The notes beneath the pieces are model-generated. The model saw nothing but the letters and a program-made list of their open reading frames with translations, made no database searches and was not told where the DNA came from. From a bacterium (GTDB taxonomy: Bacteria > Armatimonadota > Fimbriimonadia > Fimbriimonadales > Fimbriimonadaceae), in assembly GCA_027485645.1 (NCBI GenBank), contig JAIXQR010000007.1, forward strand, positions 434,001 to 498,000: a stretch of DNA of 64,000 bases, read 5' to 3'. Position numbers and translations under genes: made by a program. Below, in pieces: positions 52,682 through 61,057 of this stretch. Each line of letters opens with the position of its first letter. The stretch's first letter is position 1.

Positions 52682-54066
52682 TGTTCTTTTCCTTGCCGAA
52701 TGCCGCGCCACCGAGTGGCCCAACCGTCTTTGTTTTCCTGTCGCGAACGTCCAAACGCACCGGCGTCGCTCGGAACATCCTTGTTTATCACGCTACCTGC
52801 TGCAATGATTGCTGCATCGCCGATGCTGACCGGCGCGATGAGCGTGGAATTGGTTCCGATGAAGGCTCCCTTGCCAATTTCGGTGCGGTGCTTCGCGAAG
52901 CCATCGTAATTGCAGGTGATGGTCCCGGCACCGATGTTGGTGTATTCGCCGACCGTTGCATCGCCGATGTACGAGAGATGCGCGACGCTCACCTTTTCAT
53001 CGAGCCGCGAATTCTTGATCTCGACGAAGTTTCCGAGCTTCACCTTCGGACCGATGTCCGCGCCGTTTCGCAGCGTGGCGTACGGGCCGATTTTCACCAT
53101 GTCGGCGACCTTAGAGTCAAACACGACGCTGTGATGGACGAGCGAGCCGCTTCCGACGTGGGAATCTTTGATTCGGATGTTTGGGCCGATCTCGCAGTTC
53201 GATCCGATAACGGTGTTTCCTTCCAGGTGGCTGTCGGGGAAGACGATCGTGTCATTGCCGATCTCGACATCTAGGCCGATGTACACGCTGGTTGGGTCGA
53301 TCATCGTGACCCCGTTTCGCATGTGCCGCTCATTGATGCGCTGCCGCAAGACGGCGGATGCGCCGGCGAGCTGGACCCGGTCGTTGACGCCGGTAAAGAG
53401 CGAGAAGTCGTCGTACATTTCCGTGACGACCACGTCGCCCTCGGCGGACATGATTCCTGGCACGTCGGTTAGGTAGTACTCGCCCTGGGCGTTGTTCGGC
53501 TGAAGCTTGGGCAGGGTCGCTCGGAGTCGGGCGGCATCGAAGGCGTAGACCGAAACGCAGACCTCGTCGAGCTTCTTCTGCTCGGGGGTCGCGTCCTTCT
53601 CCTCGATGATTCCGGAGAAGCGACCGTTTTCCCACAAGACGCGGCCGTAACCAAATGGATCGGGCAACCGAACGGTGGCCACAACGGCGCTGGCATTCTT
53701 CTCTGCTTGAGCCGCAGTAAGGGCGGCGAGGGCTTCGCCGGTCATGAGCGGAGTGTCTCCGGAGGAGATAATGACCGGACCTTCCCAGTCTTCGAGGCAA
53801 GTCATGCCAACTCGGGCGGCGTCTCCGGTGCCCTGCGGCGGATCTTGCACGGCGTAATCGTAGCCATCTCCCAAGCGGGCCCGAACCTGCTCTGCTCCGT
53901 GACCGATGACCACCACGATCTTTGTGACGCCGGCTTCTCGCATTGCACGGGCTACAAGCTCCACCATCGGCACGCCGCACACCTCGTGCAGAACTTTCGG
54001 AATCTCCGACTTCATGCGGGTGCCTTTTCCGGCGGCGAGGATGATGCCAGCAACTTGGTTAGCCAT
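52678..54066 (-). CDS. glmU: Bifunctional GlmU: GlcN-1-P acetyltransferase / GlcNAc-1-P uridylyltransferase
   Basis: 462 residues. The N-terminal uridylyltransferase half shows GIILAAGKGTRMKSEIPK and VQDPPQGTGDAARVG; the C-terminal left-handed beta-helix is made of hexapeptide turns (IGSNCEIGPNIRIKDS, IGPYATLRNGADIG) with the acetyltransferase His and Asn in YIGDATVGEYTNIGAGT, then CNYDG. It makes UDP-GlcNAc for peptidoglycan and lipopolysaccharide. The ATG at 54066 matches the family N-terminus (MANQVAGIIL); the longer frame is rejected. Confidence 0.96.
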   Translation of the reverse strand: MANQVAGIILAAGKGTRMKSEIPKVLHEVCGVPMVELVARAMREAGVTKIVVVIGHGAEQVRARLGDGYDYAVQDPPQGTGDAARVGMTCLEDWEGPVIISSGDTPLMTGEALAALTAAQAEKNASAVVATVRLPDPFGYGRVLWENGRFSGIIEEKDATPEQKKLDEVCVSVYAFDAARLRATLPKLQPNNAQGEYYLTDVPGIMSAEGDVVVTEMYDDFSLFTGVNDRVQLAGASAVLRQRINERHMRNGVTMIDPTSVYIGLDVEIGNDTIVFPDSHLEGNTVIGSNCEIGPNIRIKDSHVGSGSLVHHSVVFDSKVADMVKIGPYATLRNGADIGPKVKLGNFVEIKNSRLDEKVSVAHLSYIGDATVGEYTNIGAGTITCNYDGFAKHRTEIGKGAFIGTNSTLIAPVSIGDAAIIAAGSVINKDVPSDAGAFGRSRQENKDGWATRWRGIRQGKEQ

Positions 54067-54146
54067 AGGAAGGTGTCCATTTTGACCGGTTCGGCACCGA
54101 TCCGACAAGCAAAGCCGAAAATAGTCAAACATGGAAGAATAGGGAC

Positions 54147-54767
54147 ATGTCGCTGCACGTGTTGCAACACCCCCTTGCTGGCCATTTATTGGCCGAACTT
54201 CGCAACAAAAACACTCGCCCGACCGAGTTTCGCCGTGCGACAAACCAGCTGACGACGCTCCTCGCGATTGAAGCTACGCGGGATCTTCGGGTGCGGGCGG
54301 AGATGATCGAAACGCCGATGCAAGCCACCGAGGCTCACGTTTTGGATCAGGCCATCGCAGTAGTGCCGGTTCTTCGAGCTGGACTCGGAATGTTGGCTCC
54401 GTTTACTGAGCTCTTTCCGGAAGTTGCAGTGGGTTACATCGGCCTAGAGCGATGCGAGGAGACGGCGGTGGCCCGTCGGTACTACCAAAAGCTGCCGAAC
54501 CTCAGCGGAAAGTTTGCGCTGTGCATTGATCCGATGCTGGCGACGGGCGGCAGCGCGAGTCAGGCGATTAGCTTCATCAAAGAAGCTGGGGCGAGCCGGG
54601 TGATCATGGTTTGCATCGTTGCCGCGCCGGAGGGGGTGGAGACGCTGACCAAGCACCATCCGGACGTGGAGATTTATTCGGCGGCCTTGGATGAAAAGCT
54701 CGACGAGCGCAAGTACATCCTGCCGGGGCTCGGCGACTTTGGCGACCGACTGTTCGCCACGCCTTGA
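54147..54767 (+). CDS. upp: Uracil phosphoribosyltransferase
   Basis: 206 residues, normal length. HPLAGHLLAELRNKNTRPTEF is the start of the family; VPVLRAGLGMLAPF is the uracil/PRPP loop; YYQKLP matches the flexible loop; ALCIDPMLATGGSASQAI is the PRPP-binding signature; PGLGDFGDR is the C-terminal uracil-binding motif. It salvages uracil to UMP using PRPP from the adjacent prs. Divergent from glmU; first gene of a rightward run. Confidence 0.95.
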   Translation: MSLHVLQHPLAGHLLAELRNKNTRPTEFRRATNQLTTLLAIEATRDLRVRAEMIETPMQATEAHVLDQAIAVVPVLRAGLGMLAPFTELFPEVAVGYIGLERCEETAVARRYYQKLPNLSGKFALCIDPMLATGGSASQAISFIKEAGASRVIMVCIVAAPEGVETLTKHHPDVEIYSAALDEKLDERKYILPGLGDFGDRLFATP

Positions 54768-54768
54768 A

Positions 54769-55416
54769 ATGATGCAGGACCGATTGCGCGAGATTCAGGC
54801 GCGAATGTGCCAGGCGGCGGAGTCGGTTGGTCGTGACCCGGCGAGCGTCACCTTGATTGCGGTGAGCAAGACGCGTTCCATTCCCGAGCTTCAAGCGGCC
54901 TACGATCTCGGCCTACGGCACTTTGGGGAGAGCAAAGTTCAGGAAGCGATTCCAAAGGTAGAAGCCTTGCCAACCGACATTACTTGGCACTTTATCGGGC
55001 ATCTTCAATCGAACAAGGCTCGGAAGTGTGCGGAGTACTTTTCCGTGATTCATTCCCTTTCTAGCGAGGGTCAACTGAAAGAGATCGAGAAAGGATCGAA
55101 CGCGGTTGATGGGCTCATTGAGATCAACATCGCGCAAGAGCCGCAAAAATCAGGAATTTTGCCGAGCGACCTTGATCAATTCGGTACTTCAGCCCTACAA
55201 TATAAGCGGACTCAGATCCGTGGTCTCATGACCATTGGTCCCCAAGTTGACAACCCGGAAGAGATGCGTCCTTGGTTTCGCACGTTGGCGAATCTAAGTG
55301 CAAGTGTCGGAAGCGGCTGGAAAAGTATGGGAATGAGTTCAGATTTTGAGGTGGCAATCCAGGAAGGAGCCAGTCACATCAGGGTCGGCACTGCTCTCTT
55401 TGGCGAGCGGGTTTAG
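54769..55416 (+). CDS. YggS/YlmE-type PLP homeostasis protein
   Basis: 215 residues, starting at one of two ATGs just after the upp stop. SVTLIAVSKTRSIPELQAAYDLG contains the PLP lysine (VSKT), GLRHFGESKVQEAIPK and ITWHFIGHLQSNKARK are family signatures, and RGLMTIGP and MGMSSDFEVAIQEGASHIRVGTALFG close the barrel. Such proteins bind PLP without catalysis and buffer cofactor pools. It lies directly before sepF, as in the division clusters of many Gram-positive and cyanobacterial genomes. Confidence 0.94.
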   Translation: MMQDRLREIQARMCQAAESVGRDPASVTLIAVSKTRSIPELQAAYDLGLRHFGESKVQEAIPKVEALPTDITWHFIGHLQSNKARKCAEYFSVIHSLSSEGQLKEIEKGSNAVDGLIEINIAQEPQKSGILPSDLDQFGTSALQYKRTQIRGLMTIGPQVDNPEEMRPWFRTLANLSASVGSGWKSMGMSSDFEVAIQEGASHIRVGTALFGERV

Positions 55417-55426
55417 AGAGGAAATC

Positions 55427-55825
55427 ATGGAAGAAATGGAACTTCAAGATCGTCCAGGTTGGATGAGCAAATTTACTGGCCTTTTTGGCACCAAAGACGA
55501 GGAAGCGATGCCTCAGTACCAAGACACCGCGACCGAGCCACGGCGCACCTACGCTTACACCGTTACCGTTCGAAAGGACATCATGACCTTCGAAGATGCG
55601 CGAGCCGTTGCAAACGGAATTAAGCGAGGCGAACAGCAGATCATTAACTTGAACGACACCGATGCCGGAATTCGGCAAAAGGTTGTCGACTTCCTGTGCG
55701 GCGTTAACTACGCAGAAGATGGCACCTGGGAAGAGATTGGAACGAACATTTACATGATCGCCCCGATGAATGCCTTCATCGAAGTAGCACCAGCTACTCC
55801 GCATTCCAACTCCGTTCGAAACTAA
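55427..55825 (+). CDS. sepF: Cell division protein SepF
   Basis: 132 residues. An amphipathic N-terminal helix region (PGWMSKFTGLFGTKDEE) for membrane binding, a short linker, and a C-terminal globular domain (TVRKDIMTFEDARAVANGI, QQIINLNDTDAGIRQKVVDFLCGV, IGTNIYMIAP). SepF anchors FtsZ to the membrane and bundles it. AGAGAGGAAATC precedes the ATG. It is 10 nt after the YggS-like gene. Confidence 0.92.
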   Translation: MEEMELQDRPGWMSKFTGLFGTKDEEAMPQYQDTATEPRRTYAYTVTVRKDIMTFEDARAVANGIKRGEQQIINLNDTDAGIRQKVVDFLCGVNYAEDGTWEEIGTNIYMIAPMNAFIEVAPATPHSNSVRN

Positions 55826-55835
55826 CCGCCCGCCC

Positions 55836-56150
55836 ATGACCACTCGAGACCGCGTGTTCCGAGTGGTCAAACTTATTCCCAGGGGGAAGGTTCTCGGCTA
55901 CGGTGATGTTGGGCAACTACTCAGCCCGGCTCTAAGCGGATTACTTGTCGGCCGTGCCCTTGCTACGGCGCCCCCTGAAGTTCCTTGGTGGCGCGTTGTG
56001 GGCCGAACCGGTGAACTCCTCGTCGCAAAGCGCGATCCTCAACTTGCCGTCGAGCAGCGGTTGCGCCTCGAAAACGAGGGTGTGACTTTAGAAGAGGACC
56101 GGGTGGACATGAATGCCCACCGGATCGATCCTTTTACGCTAGAAGACTAG
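55836..56150 (+). CDS. Alkyltransferase-like protein (ATL; MGMT family without the active Cys)
   Basis: 104 residues, the DNA-binding domain of O6-alkylguanine methyltransferases only. VFRVVKLIPRGKVLGYGDVGQLL is the helix-turn-helix; VPWWRVVGRTGELL replaces the PCHRV active site, so the alkyl-accepting Cys is absent. ATL proteins bind O6-alkylguanine and hand it to nucleotide excision repair. It follows sepF by 10 nt; the stop overlaps that of the convergent amidohydrolase. Confidence 0.9.
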   Translation: MTTRDRVFRVVKLIPRGKVLGYGDVGQLLSPALSGLLVGRALATAPPEVPWWRVVGRTGELLVAKRDPQLAVEQRLRLENEGVTLEEDRVDMNAHRIDPFTLED

Positions 56151-57322
56151 CGCTTCCCTTCCCAAAGCACTTTGCCGTCGATGATCGTGGCGGTGCAGTG
56201 ACTCGTATACTCGAACGGGTCACCATCGAATAGCGCAAGGTCGGCGTCTTTTCCGACCGCTAGTGAGCCGGTTCGCTTTTCGATTCCGAGCAGCTTCGCT
56301 GCGCCGAGGGTGAGGCCATTGAGAGCTTCAGTGTCAGCCAAGCCATTTGCAACCGCTACGGCGGCCTCCATGAGGACCACGCGGACCTTTGGAACATAGC
56401 CCTCGAAGCCCGAAGTAAACGCGAAGGCAATCCCGAGTTCGTTCAGCTTTGCTGGAGTCTCATAGGACAGGTTCTGGGCTTCCCCGTTCGGTCGCTGCAT
56501 GAGCGGGTGGATGAAGACCGGAACCTTCGCGGCTTTGAGTTCCGCCGCCATGGTGACGGCTTCTGCGCCGCCGTCCAGGACCATGTCGAAGCCAAATTCC
56601 TTCTTGAGACGAAGCGCCGATGCGATGTCTTGAGCGGTGTAGGCGGTTACCAGAAGCGGAATTTTCTTCGTGATGACGAGTTGGAGGGCGTCGGCTTTTT
56701 GGCCTTTTACGGTCCCAGCCTTGGCTGCGCGCTGGGCACCTCGGAAGACGTCTCGGAGTTCGGAGAGTTGCTTCGCGCGGGTTCCGGGGCCCCGCCCAAG
56801 CGAGCCTGGTCCGAGGGTGGCAAGCACGAATGAAGGTGATTTGACGCTGTCGGCGTCCGGCGTTCGGCCGTGGAGCTTGACGACGAAGGTTTGGCCGGAC
56901 ATCAGGCTACCGGCGGCGTGGCCGGTGTTGACAGTGGTGATGCCGTAGGAGCGGACGTAGGAGATGAGCGTCTCGCGGGGGTTGTAGGCGTCCATTGCCC
57001 GGAGTTCGGGTTGGACGGCTCCGCCATTGTCCTGCTGGTCTTGGTCGTGCCCCTGTTGGTTGTAGATGCCGGTGAGGCCAAGGGTGCTGCGGGCGTCGAT
57101 GAGGCCGGGAGTGACGACAGCGGCGCGCAGGACGCGGGTACCGGTTGGGATCGTGACTTGATCCGCAGTACCGACGGCTTTGATCTTCCCGTTTTCGACG
57201 AGGACGACACCGTTCTTGATCGGGGCGCCTTCTTGGGTGTGCAGAAGCTCGGCACGAATGGCGAGGGTTTCCACCACCGGAGCGGGCGAGAGAATGGCGA
57301 GGGCGGCGAATAGCGTTGTCAT
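56147..57322 (-). CDS. Amidohydrolase-family protein (imidazolonepropionase-like), metal site degenerate
   Basis: 391 residues with a possible signal (MTTLFAALAILSPAPVVETLA). The N-terminal beta-sandwich reads GVVLVENGKIKAVGT, the barrel starts at TPGLIDARSTLGLTG where a metal-binding HxH would normally stand (here DARS), and the C-terminus has LAVGKDADLALFDGDPFEYTS. The loss of HxH suggests it is not a standard zinc hydrolase. The ATG follows the upstream amidohydrolase stop by one base (TAACATG). The pair may form a complex. Confidence 0.85.
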   Translation of the reverse strand: MTTLFAALAILSPAPVVETLAIRAELLHTQEGAPIKNGVVLVENGKIKAVGTADQVTIPTGTRVLRAAVVTPGLIDARSTLGLTGIYNQQGHDQDQQDNGGAVQPELRAMDAYNPRETLISYVRSYGITTVNTGHAAGSLMSGQTFVVKLHGRTPDADSVKSPSFVLATLGPGSLGRGPGTRAKQLSELRDVFRGAQRAAKAGTVKGQKADALQLVITKKIPLLVTAYTAQDIASALRLKKEFGFDMVLDGGAEAVTMAAELKAAKVPVFIHPLMQRPNGEAQNLSYETPAKLNELGIAFAFTSGFEGYVPKVRVVLMEAAVAVANGLADTEALNGLTLGAAKLLGIEKRTGSLAVGKDADLALFDGDPFEYTSHCTATIIDGKVLWEGKR

Positions 57323-57323
57323 G

Positions 57324-58610
57324 TTAGTTGCCACCTTTGCAGCAGAGGTAAGGCTCGACGGCGTGACCAGCTCCCGGTCCGCCGACAGCGTAGACCCGCA
57401 TTTTGGGGTCGTTGAAGTCGAAGCGGAGCGCACCTTCGACGAAAGTCTGAAGCACGCGGGTTCGGGTGGCGAAGGGCGAGCCGGATAGGACGACGAAATC
57501 GGCGTCTTTGCCGGGCTCTAGGGAGCCGACGCGCTTTTCGAGGCCGAGCATTTCGGCTCCGCTCAAGGTGAGAGCGCGGAGGGCGCCGGATTCGGTCATT
57601 CCAGCGCGGACGGCGTAGGCGGCGGAGCGCACGAAGAGGCGGCTTTCGGTGATGCCGTCGTCGGTGTGGATCGCGACGTTGATGCCGAGTCGCTCAAGGA
57701 CGCGGCCGGTTTCGGATGTGTAGTTGACCGCCTCCAGCTTTCCGCCCGGGGCGTCGAGGACGATGATGCTGCAGGGAGTGTTACTCTTGGCGATCTCGTC
57801 GGCGACGATCGCACCTTCGGAAACGTGTTGGAGGACGACTTTGAGTCCAAACTCTTGCTTCAACCGGAGAACAGCCAGGATGTCATCGGCGCGGTGGGTG
57901 TGGTGCTGGACAATGCGCTTCCCTTCTAGGGCTTCAACCATCGCGTCAAGGCCGGGGTCTCGGTCGGGGGCTTCGCCTTCTTTCTTGGCTTCCCAGTCCT
58001 TCCACTTCTTTTGGTACTCCTTAGCTTCTTGGAACTTCGCGCGGATGAGCGCAGCAGATTTGCTTCGGGTGCCGGGGAATGGCGGCGTGCCGATCGGGTT
58101 GGTGCCGTTGGCCATTTTGAGGCCGCCGTATATCCAGCCGTTTTCGCCGAGGATCAAGAGGTCTTCGACGGTTCGGGCCTTTCGGTTCTTCGCGTAGAGG
58201 GTTTGGCCGCTCATGAGGTGGCCAGATCCGGGCATGATGTTGATCGTCGTGAGACCACCGGATGCGGCGCGGAGGAAGTCAGGGTTTTGGACGTCGATGC
58301 CTTCCCAGACCTTGGCGTCGGGCTGAATCGGGCTGGATTCGTCGCCGCCATCTCCACCACCAACGTGGCTGTGGGTGTCGACGAGGCCGGGGATGACGAC
58401 TTTGCCCTGGAGGTCGACTCGCTTAGCGTCGGCGGGAATGGTGACCGAGCCGACCGCGCCGATGGACTCGATCTTGTCGCCGCGAACGAGCAGAACGCCG
58501 CGTTCGATTTTGGGGCCGGAGACGGGATAGATGACCGCGTTTTCGTACGCGGTCACCGTTCCGCTTTGGGGAGCGAGCAGGCAGAGTCCCGCCGCGAGGG
58601 CAAATAGCAT
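57324..58610 (-). CDS. Amidohydrolase (imidazolonepropionase-like), metal site intact
   Basis: 428 residues with signal MLFALAAGLCLLAPQSG. VVIPGLVDTHSHVGGGDGGDE carries the HxH metal pair (HSH), IVQHHTHRADDILAVLRL and VVLQHVSEGAIVADEIA supply further His ligands, and VAIHTDDGITES the final Asp. LEPGKDADFVVLSGSPFAT is the C-terminal sandwich. These secreted enzymes are often annotated as amidohydrolases or prolidases; the substrate is unknown. It is coupled to the second, HxH-lacking paralog downstream. Confidence 0.9.
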   Translation of the reverse strand: MLFALAAGLCLLAPQSGTVTAYENAVIYPVSGPKIERGVLLVRGDKIESIGAVGSVTIPADAKRVDLQGKVVIPGLVDTHSHVGGGDGGDESSPIQPDAKVWEGIDVQNPDFLRAASGGLTTINIMPGSGHLMSGQTLYAKNRKARTVEDLLILGENGWIYGGLKMANGTNPIGTPPFPGTRSKSAALIRAKFQEAKEYQKKWKDWEAKKEGEAPDRDPGLDAMVEALEGKRIVQHHTHRADDILAVLRLKQEFGLKVVLQHVSEGAIVADEIAKSNTPCSIIVLDAPGGKLEAVNYTSETGRVLERLGINVAIHTDDGITESRLFVRSAAYAVRAGMTESGALRALTLSGAEMLGLEKRVGSLEPGKDADFVVLSGSPFATRTRVLQTFVEGALRFDFNDPKMRVYAVGGPGAGHAVEPYLCCKGGN

Positions 58611-58975
58611 GGCCCTATTATCTCCAATGAATGGTCCCGACCGAAGCTTGCCAACGGAACCTGCCCAATCAAACCTTGAGACTCATAAACTTCGAGAAGC
58701 TGGCCTTCTTACATTTTACTTGGCTTAACGCACACTCGGAAAGAGTTACTTGTGCGTTCAGATTATAAACTCGGGCCAAATTTCAGGTGGTTAAATGTAT
58801 TGGACGTTTAAGACATTCCGATTCGTTCATCGAAATCTAAGATTTTTTGATCAATAAAACAAACACCGAAGCGTACGACGATTACTTGAATAGTCTCCCC
58901 CGGCAATTTTGCTAAATCATCGCATAATTCTGATTTGAGATTGAAAGTTGGATAGCCCGTCGATATACTCGCGAC
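58611..58975. other. AT-rich gene-free stretch with a strong promoter at its right end
   Basis: About 365 nt, clearly more AT-rich than its flanks. No gene, hairpin terminator or repeat is convincing. The right end holds the promoter listed separately. Confidence 0.5.
58941..58969 (+). promoter_or_regulatory. Leaderless promoter of the secreted protein gene
   Basis: TTGAAA (58941-58946), a 17-bp spacer and TATACT (58964-58969), then 6 nt (CGCGAC) to the ATG. Both boxes are near consensus and the short distance means the transcript would start at or next to the start codon. Confidence 0.8.
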
Positions 58976-59692
58976 ATGGGTCTACTCTCAATCGCCGGTC
59001 TACTCGCTGTTGCATCCACAGCAGTCCCGACAGGAAACGCAGGTTCGCTCGCGGTGCAAGCTCAAACGCACCTATCTGGGGCCTTCCAATGGACAGAAGG
59101 CGTCTTGTTAACGGACGTTGTTCCAAAGTCCACGGTCCAGGAAATTTCGGTCAAAGTTGGAACGAACACCTTTAAGTTCACGGGCATTTTCGCGAGTTCG
59201 AACTCTGCGCGTGCCGGTGCCGCCGTGCGCGTTCTCCGCTCGGGATCGATTCCGATGCGGGTACCGGTCTCTACCGGAGTATTGAGCGTGAGCGGTTACA
59301 CGTTTAGCTATCAGATTCCTGCCGACAAAGTCACGGGAGCAATATCGACGAACGTTCTGATTCCATACTCGTTCGATAGTATCCCGACTATTTCTATTCA
59401 CTATCCGGCCTTTAACCTACTCGGATACTCCGTGGTCAACGGCGGACTGGTACGGCTTTCGACAAATCCGGCACGGTACGAGTTTGAGATCCCGACCGCC
59501 ACGAAGCGGAGAACCGAAGGGGTGCTTGTCAAAAACTCAAGCCGCTACTCTCAGATCGTCCTGTCGACAAACAGCAACGATCACGAGGGCCTTTGGTTTG
59601 CCGCTTCCGGCGAAGGCAGCACGCTTCGGTTTGGACCGACCAGTTGGGGAGACGTCGGTAGAAGCCTGTACATGTTCGAGCTAAACCTCTAG
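58976..59692 (+). CDS. Secreted hypothetical protein
   Basis: 238 residues. Signal peptide MGLLSIAGLLAVASTAVPTGNA. The mature protein is beta-rich with Ser/Thr-rich strands (VQEISVKVGTNTFKFTGIFAS, GVLSVSGYTFSYQIPADKV, FDSIPTISIHYPAFNL) and no recognised domain or enzyme motif. It is transcribed from its own leaderless promoter and ends at a terminator shared with the convergent GH144-like gene. Confidence 0.75.
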   Translation: MGLLSIAGLLAVASTAVPTGNAGSLAVQAQTHLSGAFQWTEGVLLTDVVPKSTVQEISVKVGTNTFKFTGIFASSNSARAGAAVRVLRSGSIPMRVPVSTGVLSVSGYTFSYQIPADKVTGAISTNVLIPYSFDSIPTISIHYPAFNLLGYSVVNGGLVRLSTNPARYEFEIPTATKRRTEGVLVKNSSRYSQIVLSTNSNDHEGLWFAASGEGSTLRFGPTSWGDVGRSLYMFELNL

Positions 59693-59700
59693 TCGGTTCT

Positions 59701-59730
59701 TGGGTCGGTCCAACGTCTCGGACCGACCCA
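59701..59730. terminator. Convergent hairpin terminator
   Basis: A perfect 11-bp stem (TGGGTCGGTCC with GGACCGACCCA) and 8-nt loop between the convergent secreted protein and GH144-like genes. No long T run on either side. Confidence 0.65.
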
Positions 59731-59736
59731 CAGGCT

Positions 59737-61011
59737 TTACTTCTGTACGCGCAACGGACCAGAATCCGAGCCTGGAGCAGGTTTCAAACCTACTCGCTCG
59801 TAGCCGCGCTTGATGGCCGGGTGGCTCATGGTTAGCTTCTGAATCATTCCGGTGCGATGCGCTTCGATTCCGAGCATCATCATGCCGAGGTCGATGCCGA
59901 TGACGTCGGGGCCGATCCAGTTTTGGTTTGGGTTATAGCCGTTCGGGAAGCCGTACTTACCCCAGGCTTTCGGGTGGTTCTTTCGCATCGCTTCGGCAAA
60001 AGCGAGGGATTCCTTTGGCGTGAAAGGCATGCTCGCAACGGCCGAAGTCGGGGTGATGGTTCCGTTGTCGTCGATCCAGCCGGGAGCACCGAAAGCGTTG
60101 TAACCGCCGGGGTGATCGCAGGCACTGAGGCCCCAGAAGTCGGCTCCGTAGGCCTTGAAGTTCTTCGGATTGTCAATGCAGTACTGGCGATTCGCCAAAG
60201 TGGCGTTCTTTGTGTTAACGAAGTAGTTGACGCCAAGCTTGTCTCGCATGCCCTTGAAGCTGAAGAAGCCTTCAGACATTTGGTGAATGAAGAGTGGGCC
60301 GCCGGTGATGAATTCGATGCCTTTGTAGTTTTCGTACTTGCGTCCGATGGTTTCCCAGCCATCGGTGCGAATATTGCTGAGGCCGCAGCCCATGATGTAC
60401 AGCATTTTCTCTTCGCTGTACTGGGCGGACCAGCGGCCGCCGAGGAACCCTTCTTCCGGCTTCCAGCCGTGTCCGATAAGGGTTTCGTTTGGCTTTTTGC
60501 CGCCATCAGTTAGGGCCCATTGCCAGTCAATTCGGTTCCAGAACCGTTCGGAAAGTTGCGTGATTTCCTTGTCTTTCCAGTAGCGCTCGGTGGCAAAGAC
60601 TCCGGCGAGCAAAATGGCGGTATCGATGGTGCTTGCTTCACACTTCCATTCCCGCTTACCGGTTTCCCAATTGATAAAGTGATAAAGCCAACCGTGCTCC
60701 CCTTCCACGAGGTCGTTGATGGATTTCAGCGTCGTGACGGTGCGCTTCTTGGCATCGGCGCGGTCAATCCACTTTCGTTCGGTGCCAATCACGTAGGCAG
60801 TGAGAGCGAATCCGGTGGATGCGGCGCTGGCCACGGTATAGGTATCTCCCCCTGGCTTGTTGACGGCGCGATCTTTTGTCAGTCCGGTCTTCGGGTGCGA
60901 GTGCTCGATAAAGAAATCGAAGGCTCGGCGCTGGAGATCGTCTAGGAGGGCTGGGCCAGAGCTCATGGAGGCGAAGCAAAGTACGGAGACAGCTATCATA
61001 ACTTTCAACAC
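59737..61011 (-). CDS. Glucoamylase-like / GH144-type secreted glucanase
   Basis: 424 residues with signal (MLKVMIAVSVLCFASMSSG). LLDDLQRRAFDFFIEHSHPKTGLTKDR is the first helix of the glucoamylase-like (alpha/alpha)6 fold of PF10091; STGFALTAYVIG, FINWETGKREWKCEASTIDTAILLAG, SEEKMLYIMGCGL and WGLSACDHPGGY follow. This fold includes GH144 endo-beta-1,2-glucanases and exo-acting relatives; the acidic residues in CEASTID and WGLSACD are candidates for catalysis. Last gene of the second LacI operon, 46 nt after the pilin gene with a hairpin between. Confidence 0.85.
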   Translation of the reverse strand: MLKVMIAVSVLCFASMSSGPALLDDLQRRAFDFFIEHSHPKTGLTKDRAVNKPGGDTYTVASAASTGFALTAYVIGTERKWIDRADAKKRTVTTLKSINDLVEGEHGWLYHFINWETGKREWKCEASTIDTAILLAGVFATERYWKDKEITQLSERFWNRIDWQWALTDGGKKPNETLIGHGWKPEEGFLGGRWSAQYSEEKMLYIMGCGLSNIRTDGWETIGRKYENYKGIEFITGGPLFIHQMSEGFFSFKGMRDKLGVNYFVNTKNATLANRQYCIDNPKNFKAYGADFWGLSACDHPGGYNAFGAPGWIDDNGTITPTSAVASMPFTPKESLAFAEAMRKNHPKAWGKYGFPNGYNPNQNWIGPDVIGIDLGMMMLGIEAHRTGMIQKLTMSHPAIKRGYERVGLKPAPGSDSGPLRVQK

Positions 61012-61020
61012 AAAAGAAAC

Positions 61021-61047
61021 GGAGCTGCGTATAAAATACGCAGCTCC
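61021..61047 (-). promoter_or_regulatory. Intra-operon hairpin between pseudopilin and glucanase genes
   Basis: A perfect 12-bp stem (GGAGCTGCGTAT with ATACGCAGCTCC) and 3-nt loop, 10 nt past the pseudopilin stop. On the minus strand it is followed by GTTTCTTTTG, so it may be a partial terminator that lowers glucanase relative to pilin expression, and it would also protect the pilin mRNA 3' end. It matches the position of the hairpin at 10145-10170. Confidence 0.7.
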
Positions 61048-61057
61048 ATTCGTTAGA

